Of a stretch of 64,000 nucleotides of DNA, positions 18,490-27,451 are shown piece after piece. The stretch covers positions 1 to 64,000 of the forward strand of contig CAYGTR010000012.1 in NCBI GenBank assembly GCA_964352855.1, given 5' to 3'. How positions within the stretch are numbered: position 1 is the stretch's first letter; each line of letters opens with the position of its first letter. The translations under genes and the position numbers were made by a program. The notes beneath the pieces were generated by a model, which had not been told where the DNA came from, made no database searches, and worked only from the letters and a program-made list of their open reading frames with translations. The stretch is from Litorimonas sp964352855 (GTDB lineage Bacteria > Pseudomonadota > Alphaproteobacteria > Caulobacterales > Maricaulaceae).

Positions 18490-19500
18490 ATGGTTTCGAA
18501 ACCCGGTTTGTTAATGGTCAACCTTGGCTCGCCTGATGCACCAACAGCGAAGGCAACTCGCAAATATTTATTTGAGTTTTTGCATGACTACAGAGTTATC
18601 GATACCAGCCGTTGGCTATGGTGCCCAATATTGCATGGCATTATTTTGAGAACACGTCCGGCACGTTCAGCGAAAGCTTATGCCAGCATTTGGAACGAAC
18701 CTGAATTTTCTGAACAAAGTGAGCCTGTTGCGACCGCACCGCTCATTCGTATCACGCAAGCACAAGCCGACGGTGTAAAAGCTATTCTCGGCCATGACGT
18801 CGAAGTGGAAATCGCGATGCGATACGGCAATCCATCGATTGGGGCAGGCATTGACGCCCTCATGGCGAAGGGATGTACGCGTATAGCTGTATTGCCGCTT
18901 TATCCACAATTTGCCGGAGCAACGACAGCCTCAGTCTTTGACGGTGTCGCCAAAGCCCTTAAAAAACGCATGGATATTCCCGAGATACGTTTCCTGCGTC
19001 ATTACTATGATGATCCGCGCTATATTACAGCTTTGGCTGACAGCTTGACGGATCATCTCGCGACATTGGATTGGAAGCCGGACGCGGTTATGACCTCTTA
19101 TCACGGCCTTCCACAAAGTTACGTCGATAAAGGTGACCCCTATCAAGGAGAATGCTTGCGAACGACAGAATTACTTCGAGCACATATGGGGCATAGTGAA
19201 GATTATCTTTTTTCTACGTTCCAATCGCGTTTTGGTCCAAAAGCCTGGTTGCAACCCTATACGGATAAGACCCTAGAAAAATTACCGGAGCAGGGCATAA
19301 AAAAAGTCGCAGTGATGATGCCGGGGTTTTCGGCTGATTGCTTGGAGACATTAGAAGAGATTAAGATTGAAGCTCATGAAACATTTGAAGAACATGGCGG
19401 TGAGAAGTTTACAGCCGTTCCTTGTTTGAATGCCAGACCTGATCATATCAAGCTTTTGGCAGAGCTTTCGAAAGAACGATTGCTAGAGGGCTGGCTTTAG
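18490..19500 (+). CDS. hemH: Ferrochelatase
   Basis: A 336-residue ferrochelatase, inserting Fe2+ into protoporphyrin IX. Family features are GLLMVNLGSPDAP at the start, PLYPQFAGATTAS, and TSYHGLPQSYVDKGDPY with the catalytic His, then a VMMPGFSADCLETLEE region with the conserved Glu. ATG 18490 is chosen over the overlapping TTG 18487 because GGAAG lies 6 bases upstream. The end overlaps the convergent kinase-like gene by 18 bases. The 171-base divergent region upstream holds ATAAGGT and ACCTTAT arms 20 bases apart (weak). Confidence 0.95.
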   Translation: MVSKPGLLMVNLGSPDAPTAKATRKYLFEFLHDYRVIDTSRWLWCPILHGIILRTRPARSAKAYASIWNEPEFSEQSEPVATAPLIRITQAQADGVKAILGHDVEVEIAMRYGNPSIGAGIDALMAKGCTRIAVLPLYPQFAGATTASVFDGVAKALKKRMDIPEIRFLRHYYDDPRYITALADSLTDHLATLDWKPDAVMTSYHGLPQSYVDKGDPYQGECLRTTELLRAHMGHSEDYLFSTFQSRFGPKAWLQPYTDKTLEKLPEQGIKKVAVMMPGFSADCLETLEEIKIEAHETFEEHGGEKFTAVPCLNARPDHIKLLAELSKERLLEGWL

Positions 19501-20127
19501 AGCTTCAAATACGGCCTCTACACTTATATCGCCATTGAGTATAAATTCACTGGAAAGCGTTTGATCCGCAAGCGCTTTATAGGCAAGTGAACGACTTGAT
19601 AGGAGTTTAGGATAAGAGTCCAAAATGGCCTCTTCATTTTTCTGACCTGTCTTTTTTATGAAATGGCCATTCCAAATTAAGGGCTTAGGTTGTCTGAAAT
19701 ACTGTATCTTTAGGCGTTCTAAGGTTTTGTCTGAGGCTTCAATATAAACAATGTAATGCGTTCTTCGTAGTATTTCTAAAACATCATCGCCTGTATAGAT
19801 AACACTACCGGTCGTATCCAAAATGTGATTGCCACGTTTCATTAATAAGGCCTTCTGCGTCGCTCCGGTTTCAAGAGAAATAGACTTGGCTTCGCGTTCT
19901 TTGTAACCTTCTGAATAGGGCTGTCCCTGCCAATTGGCAAAAGCGTCCATATCATGATGACCGAGTTTCTCCCAAATAAGTTTATCTACTTCGATAAGCT
20001 CGAAATCGAAATGTGTGGCAAGGCGCATGGCTGTGTAGCTTTTGCCAATATTGGACATGCCGACAAAGGCTATAGATAGCGATCCGTTCTTGTAACGGGT
20101 CTCAAACTCTTGTCTTGAGAGCTTCAC
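19483..20127 (-). CDS. Shikimate-kinase-like P-loop protein downstream of thrC
   Basis: A 214-residue P-loop protein. Walker A is GMSNIGKSYTA (about 23-33), followed by a DKLIWEKLG segment resembling the Asp-containing substrate strand of shikimate/gluconate kinases. A HILDTTGSVIY strand follows. The central and C-terminal parts look unlike shikimate kinase proper, lacking an obvious lid Arg motif, so substrate is not predicted. Its start overlaps the thrC stop by 4 bases, which suggests coupled translation and a link to threonine or homoserine metabolism. Convergent overlap with hemH. Confidence 0.65.
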   Translation of the reverse strand: MKLSRQEFETRYKNGSLSIAFVGMSNIGKSYTAMRLATHFDFELIEVDKLIWEKLGHHDMDAFANWQGQPYSEGYKEREAKSISLETGATQKALLMKRGNHILDTTGSVIYTGDDVLEILRRTHYIVYIEASDKTLERLKIQYFRQPKPLIWNGHFIKKTGQKNEEAILDSYPKLLSSRSLAYKALADQTLSSEFILNGDISVEAVFEALKPAL

Positions 20128-21473
20128 ATCCCCTCGAGATATGTCTTTAATGCGTCTAATGTGGGAGCCAGTTTTCTGGCGCGTTTTTCTTTTTTCATAA
20201 TGCTTGCCAAAGCTTGGGGTAATGGAATGTCAGTTCCGATAATGCGTTCGACACTATCAGCAAATTTCGCAGGATGGGCTGTTGCAACAGTCACTTTGAT
20301 GAAATCACGCGTCACATCATTTGCAAATGCTTCCATCGCCAAGTGCCCCACAGCGGTATGCGGACACATAATGTATCCCGTACTGTTATAGACACGCCTT
20401 AAATGACGTTCCGTTTCTTCATCCGAGAATGAAGCTCCCCAGCACATATCTCTGACTTTTTGAAAATCATTATCTAATAAATCTAGAATGCGCGGGAAGT
20501 TATTGGGGCGGCCAATATCCATTGCATTGGAAAGTGTCGGCACAGACGGACGAGGGCGATAGTCTCCGTCATCCAAATAATTCACAAAGGGATCATTCAC
20601 ATTATTTCCGATAACAAAACGGTCTATGGGTGCCCCCATAAGTTTGGCGATAATGCCGCCTGTCAGATTGCCGAGATTACCCGAAGGAATACTGTAAACG
20701 ATCGGAATGCCTGGGTGCGCTGCTTTGATCTGAAGTGATGTCCAAAAATAATAGAAACTCTGAGGAATAACGCGACCCACATTAATGGAGTTCGCAGACA
20801 TGAGATGATGTTTTTTCGTGAGCGCATTATCCGCGAAAGCGTCTTTTACGAGTTGTTGGCAGTCATCAAATGTACCTTGAATTTTTATGGCTTGCACATT
20901 TGAATTGTCATCACCCATTGTACACAGTTGTTGTTCTTGTACTTTACTGACACCGCCTTCTGGGAAAAGGATAATAACGCGAATGCCGTCTTGATTTAAA
21001 AAGGCGTCACCAACAGCGCCACCGGTATCGCCCGAAGTCGCCACAAGGATTGTGCGTGTCTCGCCGGATGATTGCATGAGGTGTGAGGCAGCGCGTCCCA
21101 TAAAGCGTGCCGCAAAATCTTTGAACGCTAATGTTGGGCCTTGGAATAACTCAAGGATATATTCATCATTCTCCTCCGCCATCGCCACATCAATGACTTG
21201 GTTTTGCAATGTTCTCATGGGAACAGGAAAATTATAAGCATCAAAACACAGGTCTCTCAGGGCGTCTGTGTCTATCGTGCCATCTGTGAAATGCTCTGCC
21301 AATTCAGCCGCACATTCCCAGAAATCCATAGCGCCCATTTCAGCTGTTTGTTTATTATCATAAAATGGAAGCGTATCGGGCATCCATAAACCGCCGTCCG
21401 GCGCAAGCGAAGCGAGGAGCGCACGGCCAAAATCCGCTTTCACATCAAGATTAAGATGAGAGTGATAAGTCAT
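20124..21473 (-). CDS. thrC: Threonine synthase
   Basis: A 449-residue fold-type II PLP enzyme making threonine from O-phosphohomoserine. The PLP lysine is in TLAFKDFAAR (Lys118), the substrate loop is VATSGDTGGAVG, and the phosphate loop SGNLGNLTGG. Length fits the long (about 450-470) threonine synthase class. It lies 54 bases after the XRE-cupin regulator on the same strand and is coupled to the kinase-like gene downstream. Confidence 0.95.
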   Translation of the reverse strand: MTYHSHLNLDVKADFGRALLASLAPDGGLWMPDTLPFYDNKQTAEMGAMDFWECAAELAEHFTDGTIDTDALRDLCFDAYNFPVPMRTLQNQVIDVAMAEENDEYILELFQGPTLAFKDFAARFMGRAASHLMQSSGETRTILVATSGDTGGAVGDAFLNQDGIRVIILFPEGGVSKVQEQQLCTMGDDNSNVQAIKIQGTFDDCQQLVKDAFADNALTKKHHLMSANSINVGRVIPQSFYYFWTSLQIKAAHPGIPIVYSIPSGNLGNLTGGIIAKLMGAPIDRFVIGNNVNDPFVNYLDDGDYRPRPSVPTLSNAMDIGRPNNFPRILDLLDNDFQKVRDMCWGASFSDEETERHLRRVYNSTGYIMCPHTAVGHLAMEAFANDVTRDFIKVTVATAHPAKFADSVERIIGTDIPLPQALASIMKKEKRARKLAPTLDALKTYLEGM

Positions 21474-21527
21474 TTAAGGTTTAATAAAGCAGTTATTTGA
21501 ATGCGCAAGGCAGAGCTTTCCAGATTT

Positions 21528-22136
21528 TTAGGCTCTTACCATATGGGCTAAAATATTCACCATGGTGGCATGGGCGGGCATGTTGCCTGTATTCGTTAAC
21601 TTATGTTCTCTATCGCCGCGGTAGCGTAGCGTTTCACCCGCTTTGACCGTCCATTTTTGATTGCCAATCTCAACCATAATTTCGCCCGATAAAACACTCA
21701 GATTTTCTATAGACCCATCAGGATGGGGTGAGCTTTCTAATACTCCGCCGGGTTCAGCTTTGAAATCATACCATTGCACCCATTGAACTGTTTCGATTGA
21801 CCCAATAATACGTAATTCGCAGTGTCCGTCTTCGCTACGGAGCAAAGGAATGTCTTTAACGGAAAGCTTTTCAATAAGCGCATCCTGCGTGTCATCATGA
21901 GAGACAATGGCTTCAACACTTGTCCCTAATGCCAGACTGAGACGGGAGAGGGTGGCCAGTGAGGGATTGGTTTCATTTTTTTCGATCTGGCTGATCATTG
22001 ATTTTGCGACACCTGACATGTCCGATAATTCGCCGAGCGATAATTTGTCTGCTGTTCGTAGTCTTAAGATTGTTTGCCCTAATTTCTCTGATAAGGCATC
22101 GGTTTCAGCACAGAATTGACGTTTTTGCCTGGCCAT
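21528..22136 (-). CDS. XRE-family HTH regulator with C-terminal cupin
   Basis: A 202-residue regulator: an N-terminal XRE helix-turn-helix (about 15-70, LSLGELSDMSGVAKSMISQIEKN) and a C-terminal cupin barrel (about 110-200, with EPGGVLESSPHPDGS and VKAGETLRYRGDREHKL). Related proteins often sense a small ligand through the cupin. It is divergent from cysG with a 127-base region holding an 18-bp perfect palindrome, so control of cysG-DUF2849-cysI-cysH is a reasonable guess. Being upstream of thrC on the same strand, it could also co-transcribe with thrC. Confidence 0.85.
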   Translation of the reverse strand: MARQKRQFCAETDALSEKLGQTILRLRTADKLSLGELSDMSGVAKSMISQIEKNETNPSLATLSRLSLALGTSVEAIVSHDDTQDALIEKLSVKDIPLLRSEDGHCELRIIGSIETVQWVQWYDFKAEPGGVLESSPHPDGSIENLSVLSGEIMVEIGNQKWTVKAGETLRYRGDREHKLTNTGNMPAHATMVNILAHMVRA

Positions 22137-22150
22137 AACATTTCCAAAAT

Positions 22151-22166
22151 AAGGCGCTCTCGCCTT
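22151..22166. promoter_or_regulatory. Inverted repeat next to the XRE-cupin gene start
   Basis: AAGGCG-ctct-CGCCTT, 15 bases before the start of the XRE-cupin gene (minus strand). It could be an autoregulatory operator or a leader hairpin; its sequence differs from the 18-bp palindrome nearer cysG. Confidence 0.3.
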
Positions 22167-22219
22167 CGTGACTGAATAATTTCTTTTTAATTTTCAAGCG
22201 GACTAGATTTTGCTCAATT

Positions 22220-22237
22220 CGTTCTATATATAGAACG
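22220..22237. promoter_or_regulatory. 18-bp perfect palindrome upstream of cysG, candidate operator
   Basis: CGTTCTATATATAGAACG is perfectly self-complementary. It ends 26 bases before ATG 22264, where a promoter or operator would be expected, in the divergent region between the XRE-cupin gene and cysG. A dimeric helix-turn-helix protein binding here is plausible; the neighbouring XRE-cupin protein is the obvious candidate. Confidence 0.55.
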
Positions 22238-22263
22238 CACAAATTTAGCAAGTCTTTCGGCAA

Positions 22264-23661
22264 ATGGATGTCCCGATGCGTTACTTACCTATACACGTAG
22301 ATACACAAGATGTGTTGATCCGCATTTTTGGAGGAGAAGGCGCCGCTGAAGCGAAGCTGCGTACCCTTGTAAAAACCGATGCGCATCTGGAAGTTGTTTC
22401 AGAAACGATTAGCCCTGAAATTCAAAAATGGCAGTCTCAAGGACTATTAACTTGGCAAGCGCGTGGCTTTCAAGAAGGCGATTTGTCCGATGTAAGGCTC
22501 GTTTATGCGGCGACCGAAGATGATGATTTAAATGCTCATATCGCGTCGCTTTGCCGGGTAAGGGGACTTTTGGTCAATGCAGCAGACCAAAAAGATGCTT
22601 GCGATTTCATCACGCCTGCCTTGGTTGATCGGTCGCCTGTCTTGATTTCAATTGGAACTGAGGGAACAAGCCCGGGGTTAGCTCGTGCCTTGAAAGCGGA
22701 TTTGGAGAAGCGCTTGCCTAGCACCTTAGGGAGCTTGGCCGAGCTTATCCGGGATCTACGCGCCAAGGTCAAAGAGGTTATGCCGTCACTCTCTGAGCGT
22801 CAGACCTTTTGGGCGCGTATTTTTAATGGCAAAGACTTGGATGCGCATTTGCGGAAAGACATGAAGTCTTTTACACAAGTTGTTGAAAGTGCGCTTTTAA
22901 ATTCTGATCTTGAAAAAATCGGTCAAGTTGCACTTGTGGGTGCGGGCCCCGGTGATCCTGATCTTTTGACCTTTGCCGCGCAACAAGCGCTTCATAGCGC
23001 AGATGTTATTATTTACGACAGACTAGTCAGCCAAGCTGTTTTGGAGCTTGGGCGTCGTGAAGCTGAATATATCTATGTCGGTAAAACACCAAATGGTCCG
23101 TCTGTCTCACAAGACGACATCAATACTTTGCTTGTAGAAAAGGCCCGAGAAGGACATCATGTCGTGCGCCTCAAAAGCGGTGATCCACTAATTTTCGGTC
23201 GTGCAGATGAGGAAATAGACGTTCTAAATGCGGCTAATATTCCGTTTCGTATTGTGCCCGGTATTACTGCGGCAGCTGGCGCCGCGGCTGAAATTGGAGC
23301 CTCATTGACGACGCGCGGTAAAAATTCATCCGTCAGCCTTCTCACTGGACATGACGCGAAAGGATTTGCCGAACAGGACTGGCGCAGCTTAGCGCAATCC
23401 GGCTCACGTGCCGTTGTTTATATGGGTGTAGGGGCCGCACGGTTTATCCAAGGTCGTTTGCTTTTGCACGGGGCGTCTGCGGAGACTCCGGTAACCGTTG
23501 TTGAATATGCAACCCGTCCCAATCAAATTATTGTTTCAACATCATTATCTCGTATGGCTGATGATATGGCGGCGGCGTCCATTAAAGGCCCTGCCGTTCT
23601 GATGCTGGGTTACAAAGCGAATGCTGTTGAAGTGAATACTGTTTTGAAAGCTGTGTCATGA
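22264..23661 (+). CDS. cysG: Siroheme synthase CysG (trifunctional)
   Basis: A 465-residue fusion. The N-terminal precorrin-2 dehydrogenase/sirohydrochlorin ferrochelatase domain (about 1-215, glycine loop FGGEGAAEAK) is followed by a uroporphyrinogen-III C-methyltransferase (about 220-460). The latter carries VGAGPGDPDLLT, VRLKSGDPLIFGR and VPGITAAAGAAA. It makes siroheme for the sulfite reductase encoded two genes on. ATG 22264 and ATG 22276 (MRYLPI, closer to family start) are both possible; neither has a strong ribosome binding site. Overlaps the next gene by 4 bases. Confidence 0.93.
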   Translation: MDVPMRYLPIHVDTQDVLIRIFGGEGAAEAKLRTLVKTDAHLEVVSETISPEIQKWQSQGLLTWQARGFQEGDLSDVRLVYAATEDDDLNAHIASLCRVRGLLVNAADQKDACDFITPALVDRSPVLISIGTEGTSPGLARALKADLEKRLPSTLGSLAELIRDLRAKVKEVMPSLSERQTFWARIFNGKDLDAHLRKDMKSFTQVVESALLNSDLEKIGQVALVGAGPGDPDLLTFAAQQALHSADVIIYDRLVSQAVLELGRREAEYIYVGKTPNGPSVSQDDINTLLVEKAREGHHVVRLKSGDPLIFGRADEEIDVLNAANIPFRIVPGITAAAGAAAEIGASLTTRGKNSSVSLLTGHDAKGFAEQDWRSLAQSGSRAVVYMGVGAARFIQGRLLLHGASAETPVTVVEYATRPNQIIVSTSLSRMADDMAAASIKGPAVLMLGYKANAVEVNTVLKAVS

Positions 23662-23981
23662 GTACACTAAAACACAAAGGCAAAGGGCCGCAGGCAATTA
23701 CAGCCAATACATTGCGGGACGGCCTTAATGTCTGGCTTACGCCTGATTTCGAATGGTCGATGAATTATGCAGATGCACTGATTACGGAAGACTCGGATAA
23801 AATCGAAAAAATGGGCGAGGTGGGTGATCGAGATGAGCTCGCAAATCTCGTTGTTGGAGTCTATTTTATTGACGTTGAGCCGGAGACCGGAAAGCCTGCG
23901 CGTTACCGAGAGAAATTTCGTGTCGCGGGTCCCACATATGACACAGCAACCCTTGTGCCTCTAGATATTCAAAAGGTTTAA
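23658..23981 (+). CDS. DUF2849 family protein
   Basis: A 107-residue DUF2849 protein (ITANTLRDGLNVWLTPDFEW; a conserved GVYFIDVEPETGKPARYREKFR near the end). The family is small, of unknown biochemistry, and characteristically lies between cysG and cysI in alphaproteobacteria, exactly as here. Start overlaps the cysG stop by 4 bases and cysI begins 2 bases after its stop, so all three are translated together. A role in sulfite reduction is inferred from context only. Confidence 0.85.
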   Translation: MSTLKHKGKGPQAITANTLRDGLNVWLTPDFEWSMNYADALITEDSDKIEKMGEVGDRDELANLVVGVYFIDVEPETGKPARYREKFRVAGPTYDTATLVPLDIQKV

Positions 23982-23983
23982 TC

Positions 23984-25624
23984 ATGTATCGTTATGATGA
24001 ATTTGACGCCAAAATGGTGGCGTCGCGCGTTGACCAATTCCGAGGTCAAGTGCAACGCCGATTAAGCGGAGAGCTAACAGAAGCTGAGTTCAGGCCGCTG
24101 CGGCTCATGAATGGATTATACCTTCAACTGCACGCCTATATGCTGCGTGTGGCTGTGCCTTATGGCACACTTAATTCAACGCAAATGCGTAAGCTCGCCT
24201 ATCTCGCAGATAAATATGATCGTGGCTATGGCCATATCACAACACGTCAGAATGTTCAGTATAACTGGCCGGAGCTGACAGATGTGCCTGATATGCTAGA
24301 GGAATTAGCGAGTGTTGAAATGCACGCTATCCAGACTTCGGGCAATTGTATCCGAAATGTGACGTCTGATCCCTATGCCGGGGCGATTGCGGATGAAATA
24401 GAAGACCCGCGACCGACCTGTGAAATCATTCGGCAATGGTCGACGTTTCACCCTGAATTTTCATTCTTACCGCGTAAGTTTAAGATTGCCGTCACCGCGT
24501 CTGAGAAAGATCGGGCACTTATCCGTGCTCATGACATCGGCATTGAGATTATTAAAAATACCGAAGGCGAGGTGGGTTACCGAATCCTCGTGGGAGGTGG
24601 TTTAGGGCGAACGCCTATTATCGGACAAGTGCTGCGCGATTTTCTTCCGCGCATTGAATTACTGCCTTATTTGGAAGCGACTTTACGCGTGTATAATCGC
24701 TATGGGCGCCGCGATAATAAATATAAGGCGCGCATCAAAATATTGGTGCAGGAAACAGGCATAGAGGCCTTCCGTGAACAGGTGGAAGCTGAATATAAAG
24801 ACCTTGTTCCACTGGATATTGCCATTTCACCGCAGGAAGTTGCGCGGATAACGGAATATTTTACACCGCCACAATTCAAAACGCTGAAAGCGTCAGAGCT
24901 AAAGTCAGACAACCCCGCCTTTGCACGTTGGCTCAAACACAATGTCTTACCGCATAAGGTAGATGGCTATGCAATTGTCAATATTTCGTTGAAACCCTTG
25001 GAACGCGCTCCCGGTGATGTGACGTCTGAACAGATGCGTATTGTTGCAGATCTCTCTGATAAATATAGTTTTTCTGAAATTCGGACGACCCACCAACAGA
25101 ACCTCGTTTTGCCGCATGTGGAAGTGACAGAACTGGAAAATCTGTTCAATGCGCTAACCGCTGCGAAAATGGGTGAAGCTAATATTGGACTGATTACGGA
25201 TATTATTTGCTGCCCGGGCATGGATTTTTGTGCTTTGGCGACAGCACGTTCCATTCCAATTTCACAAGCGATTGCCGAACGGTTTTGGGATGCAGAACGC
25301 CAAGCCATGATCGGCGAAATGCAAATTAAAATATCAGGTTGCATCAATGCTTGCGGACATCATCATGTTGGCCATATTGGTATTCTTGGGCTCGAAAAGG
25401 CGGGCGTCGAATTTTACCAAGTTAAGATTGGCGGCGACCCGTCAGAAAATGCGGCCATTGGACAAGTCACGGGGCCGGGCTTCTCTCAAGAAGAGCTTAT
25501 TGACGGTATCGAACGCATGGTCGACCATTATATCGACATTCGTGAGGCCGAGGATGAGCGCTTTATTGATGTTGTCCGACGCGTAGGCGTCGACCCCTTT
25601 AAGGAGGTGCTTTATGTCTCTTAA
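23984..25624 (+). CDS. cysI: Ferredoxin-type nitrite/sulfite reductase (sulfite reductase hemoprotein)
   Basis: A 546-residue siroheme-[4Fe-4S] reductase with two ferredoxin-like half repeats (about 60-120 and 330-400). TTRQNVQYNWPEL and TTHQQNLVLPHV are the repeat signatures. The cluster and siroheme ligands are CCPGMDFC and CINACGHHH. It reduces sulfite to sulfide by six electrons. No CysJ flavoprotein is nearby, consistent with a ferredoxin-linked enzyme. Its last 11 bases overlap the start of the DUF934-CysH gene. Confidence 0.92.
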   Translation: MYRYDEFDAKMVASRVDQFRGQVQRRLSGELTEAEFRPLRLMNGLYLQLHAYMLRVAVPYGTLNSTQMRKLAYLADKYDRGYGHITTRQNVQYNWPELTDVPDMLEELASVEMHAIQTSGNCIRNVTSDPYAGAIADEIEDPRPTCEIIRQWSTFHPEFSFLPRKFKIAVTASEKDRALIRAHDIGIEIIKNTEGEVGYRILVGGGLGRTPIIGQVLRDFLPRIELLPYLEATLRVYNRYGRRDNKYKARIKILVQETGIEAFREQVEAEYKDLVPLDIAISPQEVARITEYFTPPQFKTLKASELKSDNPAFARWLKHNVLPHKVDGYAIVNISLKPLERAPGDVTSEQMRIVADLSDKYSFSEIRTTHQQNLVLPHVEVTELENLFNALTAAKMGEANIGLITDIICCPGMDFCALATARSIPISQAIAERFWDAERQAMIGEMQIKISGCINACGHHHVGHIGILGLEKAGVEFYQVKIGGDPSENAAIGQVTGPGFSQEELIDGIERMVDHYIDIREAEDERFIDVVRRVGVDPFKEVLYVS

Positions 25625-26840
25625 TGAAGCCTATTCGGATGGAGTCGACATACCCGATATAACCGATGTTTTGGTAAAAGGAGGGAAACCGACGACTGCG
25701 CTTGCGGCGGAGGCAATTGTTTCACTTGAAGATTTTGCAGGGCATAACAGCGCTCAAGTCCTGCGCGTCAATGTTCATGCGGATATTAAAGCGATAAGAC
25801 CCCATATTGACCGCGCAAAAACAATTATCGTGGCTTTTCCTGCCTTTACAGATGGCCGCGGCTTTTCACTGGCCCGCATTTTAAGGCAGCGCGAGGGCTT
25901 TGAAGGCGAGTTGATTGCCGAGGGGCCTCTTATTCCTGACCAATATGCATTCGCCGTTCAGTGTGGCTTCAATGGCGTGAAAATTGAACCCACGCTTTTT
26001 AATCGCCATAGTGAGAGCCACTGGTTTAAAGCGCTATCAGAATTCGGCTTAACCTATCAACGAGGGTATGCAGTACCGTCAGGGCCAGCGACAAGCGTTT
26101 TAGATGCGCGCGCGACGGCTTTTCGAGAGCCTCTTAACTTGGACACCTATCACGCTTTATCAGCGGAGATGGCGTTAAAAAAAGCCTGTGAGGCCTATGA
26201 TGGTAAGATTGTTTTAGCATCCTCTTTGGGTGTGGACTCAGTTGTGCTCCTTCATATGGTCTCGAAAATAAACCCTGACTTGCCGATTATTTTCCTCGAT
26301 ACGGGAAAGCATTTTCGTGAAACCTTGGCTTATCGCGATTTATTAATTCAAGATTTAGGTCTCACAAATTTTCAGAACATCATGCCTGATGCGGCTGAAT
26401 TAAAAATCGAAGACCCAAAGGGCGATTTGCACAAAACCGAGCCTGACGCCTGTTGCGATCTCCGAAAAGTGCGTCCTTTAGATCGGATCATCAGAGGCTA
26501 TGAAGCGCGCATAACGGGCCGAAAACGTTATCAAACACCGCAACGCGCCAATATGCCGATATTGGAAACGGGTGGGGAGCAAGTGAAAGTAAATCCGCTG
26601 GCCTATTGGTCGGCGAAAGATGTGACAGCTTATATCCAACGTCATGATCTACCGCCGCATCCTATGTTGACTTTAGGCTATTTGTCGATTGGGTGTCAGC
26701 CTTGCACCACACGTGTTGCCGCAGGTGAAGATCCGCGCGCAGGGCGTTGGCGCCACTCAGATAAAACCGAATGCGGTATTCATTATATTAACGGCAAATG
26801 GGAAGCCGTTCCAACGCAGAAGACATACGAGGTTTTTTAA
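25614..26840 (+). CDS. cysH: DUF934-CysH fusion: [4Fe-4S] adenylylsulfate reductase
   Basis: A 408-residue fusion. Residues about 20-150 are DUF934 (DGRGFSLARILRQREGF, LIPDQYAFAVQCGF), normally a separate protein next to cysH. Residues about 165-408 are CysH, with SSLGVDSVVLLH (about 203) and FLDTGKHF. The paired cysteines CCDLRKVRPL (about 280) and GCQPCT (about 361) are the [4Fe-4S] ligands of reductases that accept APS, and ECGIH is the catalytic Cys region. ATG 25614 is fixed by a strong AAGGAGGT at 25601-25608. Ends 2 bases before the convergent hisIE stop. Confidence 0.9.
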   Translation: MSLNEAYSDGVDIPDITDVLVKGGKPTTALAAEAIVSLEDFAGHNSAQVLRVNVHADIKAIRPHIDRAKTIIVAFPAFTDGRGFSLARILRQREGFEGELIAEGPLIPDQYAFAVQCGFNGVKIEPTLFNRHSESHWFKALSEFGLTYQRGYAVPSGPATSVLDARATAFREPLNLDTYHALSAEMALKKACEAYDGKIVLASSLGVDSVVLLHMVSKINPDLPIIFLDTGKHFRETLAYRDLLIQDLGLTNFQNIMPDAAELKIEDPKGDLHKTEPDACCDLRKVRPLDRIIRGYEARITGRKRYQTPQRANMPILETGGEQVKVNPLAYWSAKDVTAYIQRHDLPPHPMLTLGYLSIGCQPCTTRVAAGEDPRAGRWRHSDKTECGIHYINGKWEAVPTQKTYEVF

Positions 26841-26842
26841 GC

Positions 26843-27451
26843 CTATTTATGACGTGATTGCAGTACCGTAATCGCATTATTCAGCGACAATCCTTTTGCC
26901 CGAAGCAACACAATCAAGTGATATAGCAAATCTGCTGACTCTCCCAGCAGCGCCTCATCATCTTCGGCGACAGCGGCGAGGGCGGTTTCGACGCCTTCTT
27001 CGCCGACCTTTTGCGCGGCGCGTCTGAGGGGGCCTGCCAAGAGTTTGGCTGTGTAAGAATCATCGGGCGACGCGCCGACGCGGCTTTTCACAATGTTATC
27101 CAAATAGGCCAGAAAACCGACACCAGTTGCACCTTCGTCACCAAAGCAAGAGATTGTGCCTTCATGGCATGTTGGGCCTTTGGGCTGCGCCATCACGAGG
27201 AGGGTGTCTTGGTCGCAATCTAGTGTTATGGAAACCAAGTTTAAAACATTCCCGCTCGTTTCACCCTTGGTCCAAAGTGTTTGGCGGGAACGGCTGTAAA
27301 AGGTGACTAGTTGAGTCTCTAAGGTTTTTACTACGCTGTCCGCTGACATATAGCCGAGCATTAAAACCTGTAACGTCTCAGCGTCTTGAACAATTGCAGG
27401 CACGAGGCCATTGCCTTTTTCAAAATCAATTCGGTTTAAAATATCCGTCAT
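26843..27451 (-). CDS. hisI: Bifunctional phosphoribosyl-AMP cyclohydrolase/phosphoribosyl-ATP pyrophosphatase HisIE
   Basis: A 202-residue fusion for histidine steps 2 and 3. The HisI part (about 1-115) has FYSRSRQTLWTKGETSGN and the metal-binding LDCDQDTLLV and GPTCHEG. The HisE part (about 118-200) has KVGEEGVETALAA and SADLLYHLIVLL. Fused HisIE is typical of gammaproteobacteria, whereas alphaproteobacteria usually encode the two separately. Last gene of the his operon, with a 4-base overlap with hisF. Confidence 0.94.
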   Translation of the reverse strand: MTDILNRIDFEKGNGLVPAIVQDAETLQVLMLGYMSADSVVKTLETQLVTFYSRSRQTLWTKGETSGNVLNLVSITLDCDQDTLLVMAQPKGPTCHEGTISCFGDEGATGVGFLAYLDNIVKSRVGASPDDSYTAKLLAGPLRRAAQKVGEEGVETALAAVAEDDEALLGESADLLYHLIVLLRAKGLSLNNAITVLQSRHK

